Source: Pseudoalteromonas sp. MEBiC 03607 (GTDB lineage Bacteria > Pseudomonadota > Gammaproteobacteria > Enterobacterales > Alteromonadaceae). Taken from it: a stretch of 64,000 bases of DNA. The notes under the pieces were generated by a model, which was given only the letters and a program-made list of their open reading frames with translations, did not search any database and was not told the DNA's origin. The stretch covers positions 248,001 to 312,000 of the forward strand of contig NZ_SRRY01000002.1 of NCBI RefSeq assembly GCF_004792295.1, written 5' to 3'. Position numbers and translations under genes: made by a program. Shown here piece after piece: positions 62,850-64,000 of the stretch (position 1 is the first letter of the stretch; the number at the start of each line of letters is the position of its first letter).

Positions 62850-64000
62850 ATGCAGCGCTCTCGCATTCCATTTTTTGCAGTGTCAGCTTTGGCTGGTGCT
62901 GTTTTATTATCAGGCTGCGGCCAATCAGAATCGGCTCAAGGGCAATCGCAGGCAGCTCAAGCTGTACCTGTTGGTGTTATTGAGATGCAAAGCAAACCAC
63001 TTACGCTAACTAAAGAATTGCCAGGTCGTGTGGCTGCTTCACGTATCGCGCAAATTCGTCCACAGGTTAACGGTATTATTCAGTCTCGTATGTTCGTTGA
63101 AGGTGCTGAAGTAGAAAAGGGCCAAGCCTTATATCAAATTGACCCATCTACATTTGAAGCAGAGGTCGCTACCAGCAAAGCCGCTATTACTAAAGCTCAA
63201 GCAAGTATTGCTAATGCCAAAGCAAAAGCTGAACGCTATAAAGAGCTATTGAATATCAAAGCTGTCAGTCAGCAAGATTATGATGAAGCGGATGCGGCAT
63301 ACAAAAGTGCAAAAGCCGACTTATTGACTGCTCAAGCACAGCTTAAAACCGCTGAAATTAATTTAAACTACAGCAAAGTGTTAGCACCAATTAGTGGTCA
63401 AATTGGTAAATCGGATGTCACTGCCGGTGCCCTTGTTAGCGCTAATCAAGCAACAGCATTAGCTACTATCACTCAGCTTGATCCAATCTACGTTGATTTA
63501 ACACAGTCAAGCAGTGAACTAACACGTTTGAAAAAAGCTATCGCCGCAGGTGAGCTTGATAAAGATGCCGCTTTACATTCAAAAGTTGAATTAATAATGG
63601 AAGATGGCAGCACTTATCAACACAAAGGCACATTACAATTTTCTGAAGTAACCGTTGATCCAAGTACAGGCTCTGTGACTTTACGTGCTGAATTTCCTAA
63701 TCCTGAAAAATTACTTCTACCGGGTATGTATGTTCGCGCAGTGATTGTTGAAGGTGTGAAAAGTGATGCGATTTTAGCACCACAACGTGGTGTGAGCAGA
63801 AACACCAAAGGTGAACCTACTGCCATGGTCGTAAGTAAAGATAACACCGTTGAAGCACGTGTGCTGAAAACTGACCGTACTGTAGGCTCAAACTGGTTAG
63901 TGACAGATGGCCTAAATAATGGCGATAAGCTGATTGTTGAAGGTTTACAGAAAATCCGCCCAGGTGCCCCAGTAAACGCAATGCCAGCAGAATCAGTAGC
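62850..64000 (+). CDS. RND efflux adaptor lipoprotein (AcrA/MexA type), 3' end missing
   Basis: The first 383 codons of a membrane-fusion protein; the frame is open to the window end. The lipobox is LLSGCG near residue 23. It follows the AcrA/MexA pattern closely: LPGRVAASRIAQIRPQVNGI, FVEGAEVEKGQALYQIDP, a coiled-coil hairpin, then INLNYSKVLAPISGQIGKS and LLLPGMYVRA. AAGGAAC precedes the ATG. It is of the AcrA group, distinct from the MexE-like adaptor at 23316, and most likely starts a second efflux operon continuing beyond the window. Confidence 0.93.
   Translation, partial: MQRSRIPFFAVSALAGAVLLSGCGQSESAQGQSQAAQAVPVGVIEMQSKPLTLTKELPGRVAASRIAQIRPQVNGIIQSRMFVEGAEVEKGQALYQIDPSTFEAEVATSKAAITKAQASIANAKAKAERYKELLNIKAVSQQDYDEADAAYKSAKADLLTAQAQLKTAEINLNYSKVLAPISGQIGKSDVTAGALVSANQATALATITQLDPIYVDLTQSSSELTRLKKAIAAGELDKDAALHSKVELIMEDGSTYQHKGTLQFSEVTVDPSTGSVTLRAEFPNPEKLLLPGMYVRAVIVEGVKSDAILAPQRGVSRNTKGEPTAMVVSKDNTVEARVLKTDRTVGSNWLVTDGLNNGDKLIVEGLQKIRPGAPVNAMPAESV

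Noticed and set aside
1..64000. CRISPR arrays, rRNA, tRNA, prophage or insertion-sequence genes
   Set aside because: No regularly spaced direct repeats, no rRNA or tRNA-like sequence and no transposase or phage structural gene was recognised in the window.

Overview
The window reads as a chromosomal segment of a marine gammaproteobacterium, most likely Pseudoalteromonas or a close relative in the Alteromonadales. The reasons are the low G+C content by eye, the number of TonB-dependent receptors, amidohydrolases and YfcC-type carriers, and the gene families present. This is inference from gene content; no rRNA or tRNA gene is present to confirm it. Most of the window is ordinary dense chromosome. 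The stretch from about 31.5 to 35.5 kb is accessory.

Layout. 1-7.4 kb: the end of an M17 aminopeptidase, a VOC protein, a FabH-like ketoacyl synthase, a run of secreted amidohydrolase, NTF2-like protein and a RegB/RegA (PrrB/PrrA) redox-type two-component pair, then three small genes. 7.5-15.4 kb: a TonB-dependent receptor, a DctB-like kinase and a DctD-like sigma-54 activator in one run, followed by a porin and an SLC13/DASS carrier behind a textbook sigma-54 promoter with palindromic upstream elements. 15.5-22.2 kb: an aldehyde dehydrogenase, a Sel1 protein, a decayed gene, a lipoprotein, a serine hydrolase and a diguanylate cyclase. 22.2-31.5 kb: a LysR regulator divergent from an RND efflux operon that also carries a MexS-like oxidoreductase and a DCC protein, arranged much like Pseudomonas mexT/mexEF-oprN/mexS; then a YhhN-family gene and ppiC.

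31.5-34.4 kb: a compact array of integron gene cassettes, all on the minus strand. It has four well-formed attC sites and one degenerate attC-like end, and no integrase is visible in the window (a CALIN). The cassettes encode unknown proteins, three of them membrane proteins, plus a 54-residue protein. A higBA toxin-antitoxin pair and gene remnants lie next to it, ending at about 35.5 kb.

35.6-49.6 kb: a YfcC carrier with two M24 peptidases, a flavin reductase/SDR pair, ppc, a TPR histidine kinase, cdd, udp and small genes. 49.8-61 kb: an arginine-linked neighbourhood with a ureohydrolase, a periplasmic binding protein and a CorC/YtfL-type protein. It is followed by what looks like a cyanophycin-use locus: a secreted cyanophycinase divergent from a large TonB receptor, a YfcC carrier and an isoaspartyl dipeptidase. 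The inferred route is outside depolymerisation to beta-Asp-Arg, import, then hydrolysis to Asp and Arg. The divergent region holds a possible switch-like leader RNA before the cyanophycinase, and the dipeptidase has unusual metal-ligand substitutions. 61-64 kb: a small membrane protein, a phosphofructokinase with mixed ATP/PPi signature residues, and the start of a second RND adaptor gene behind a TetR-type operator.
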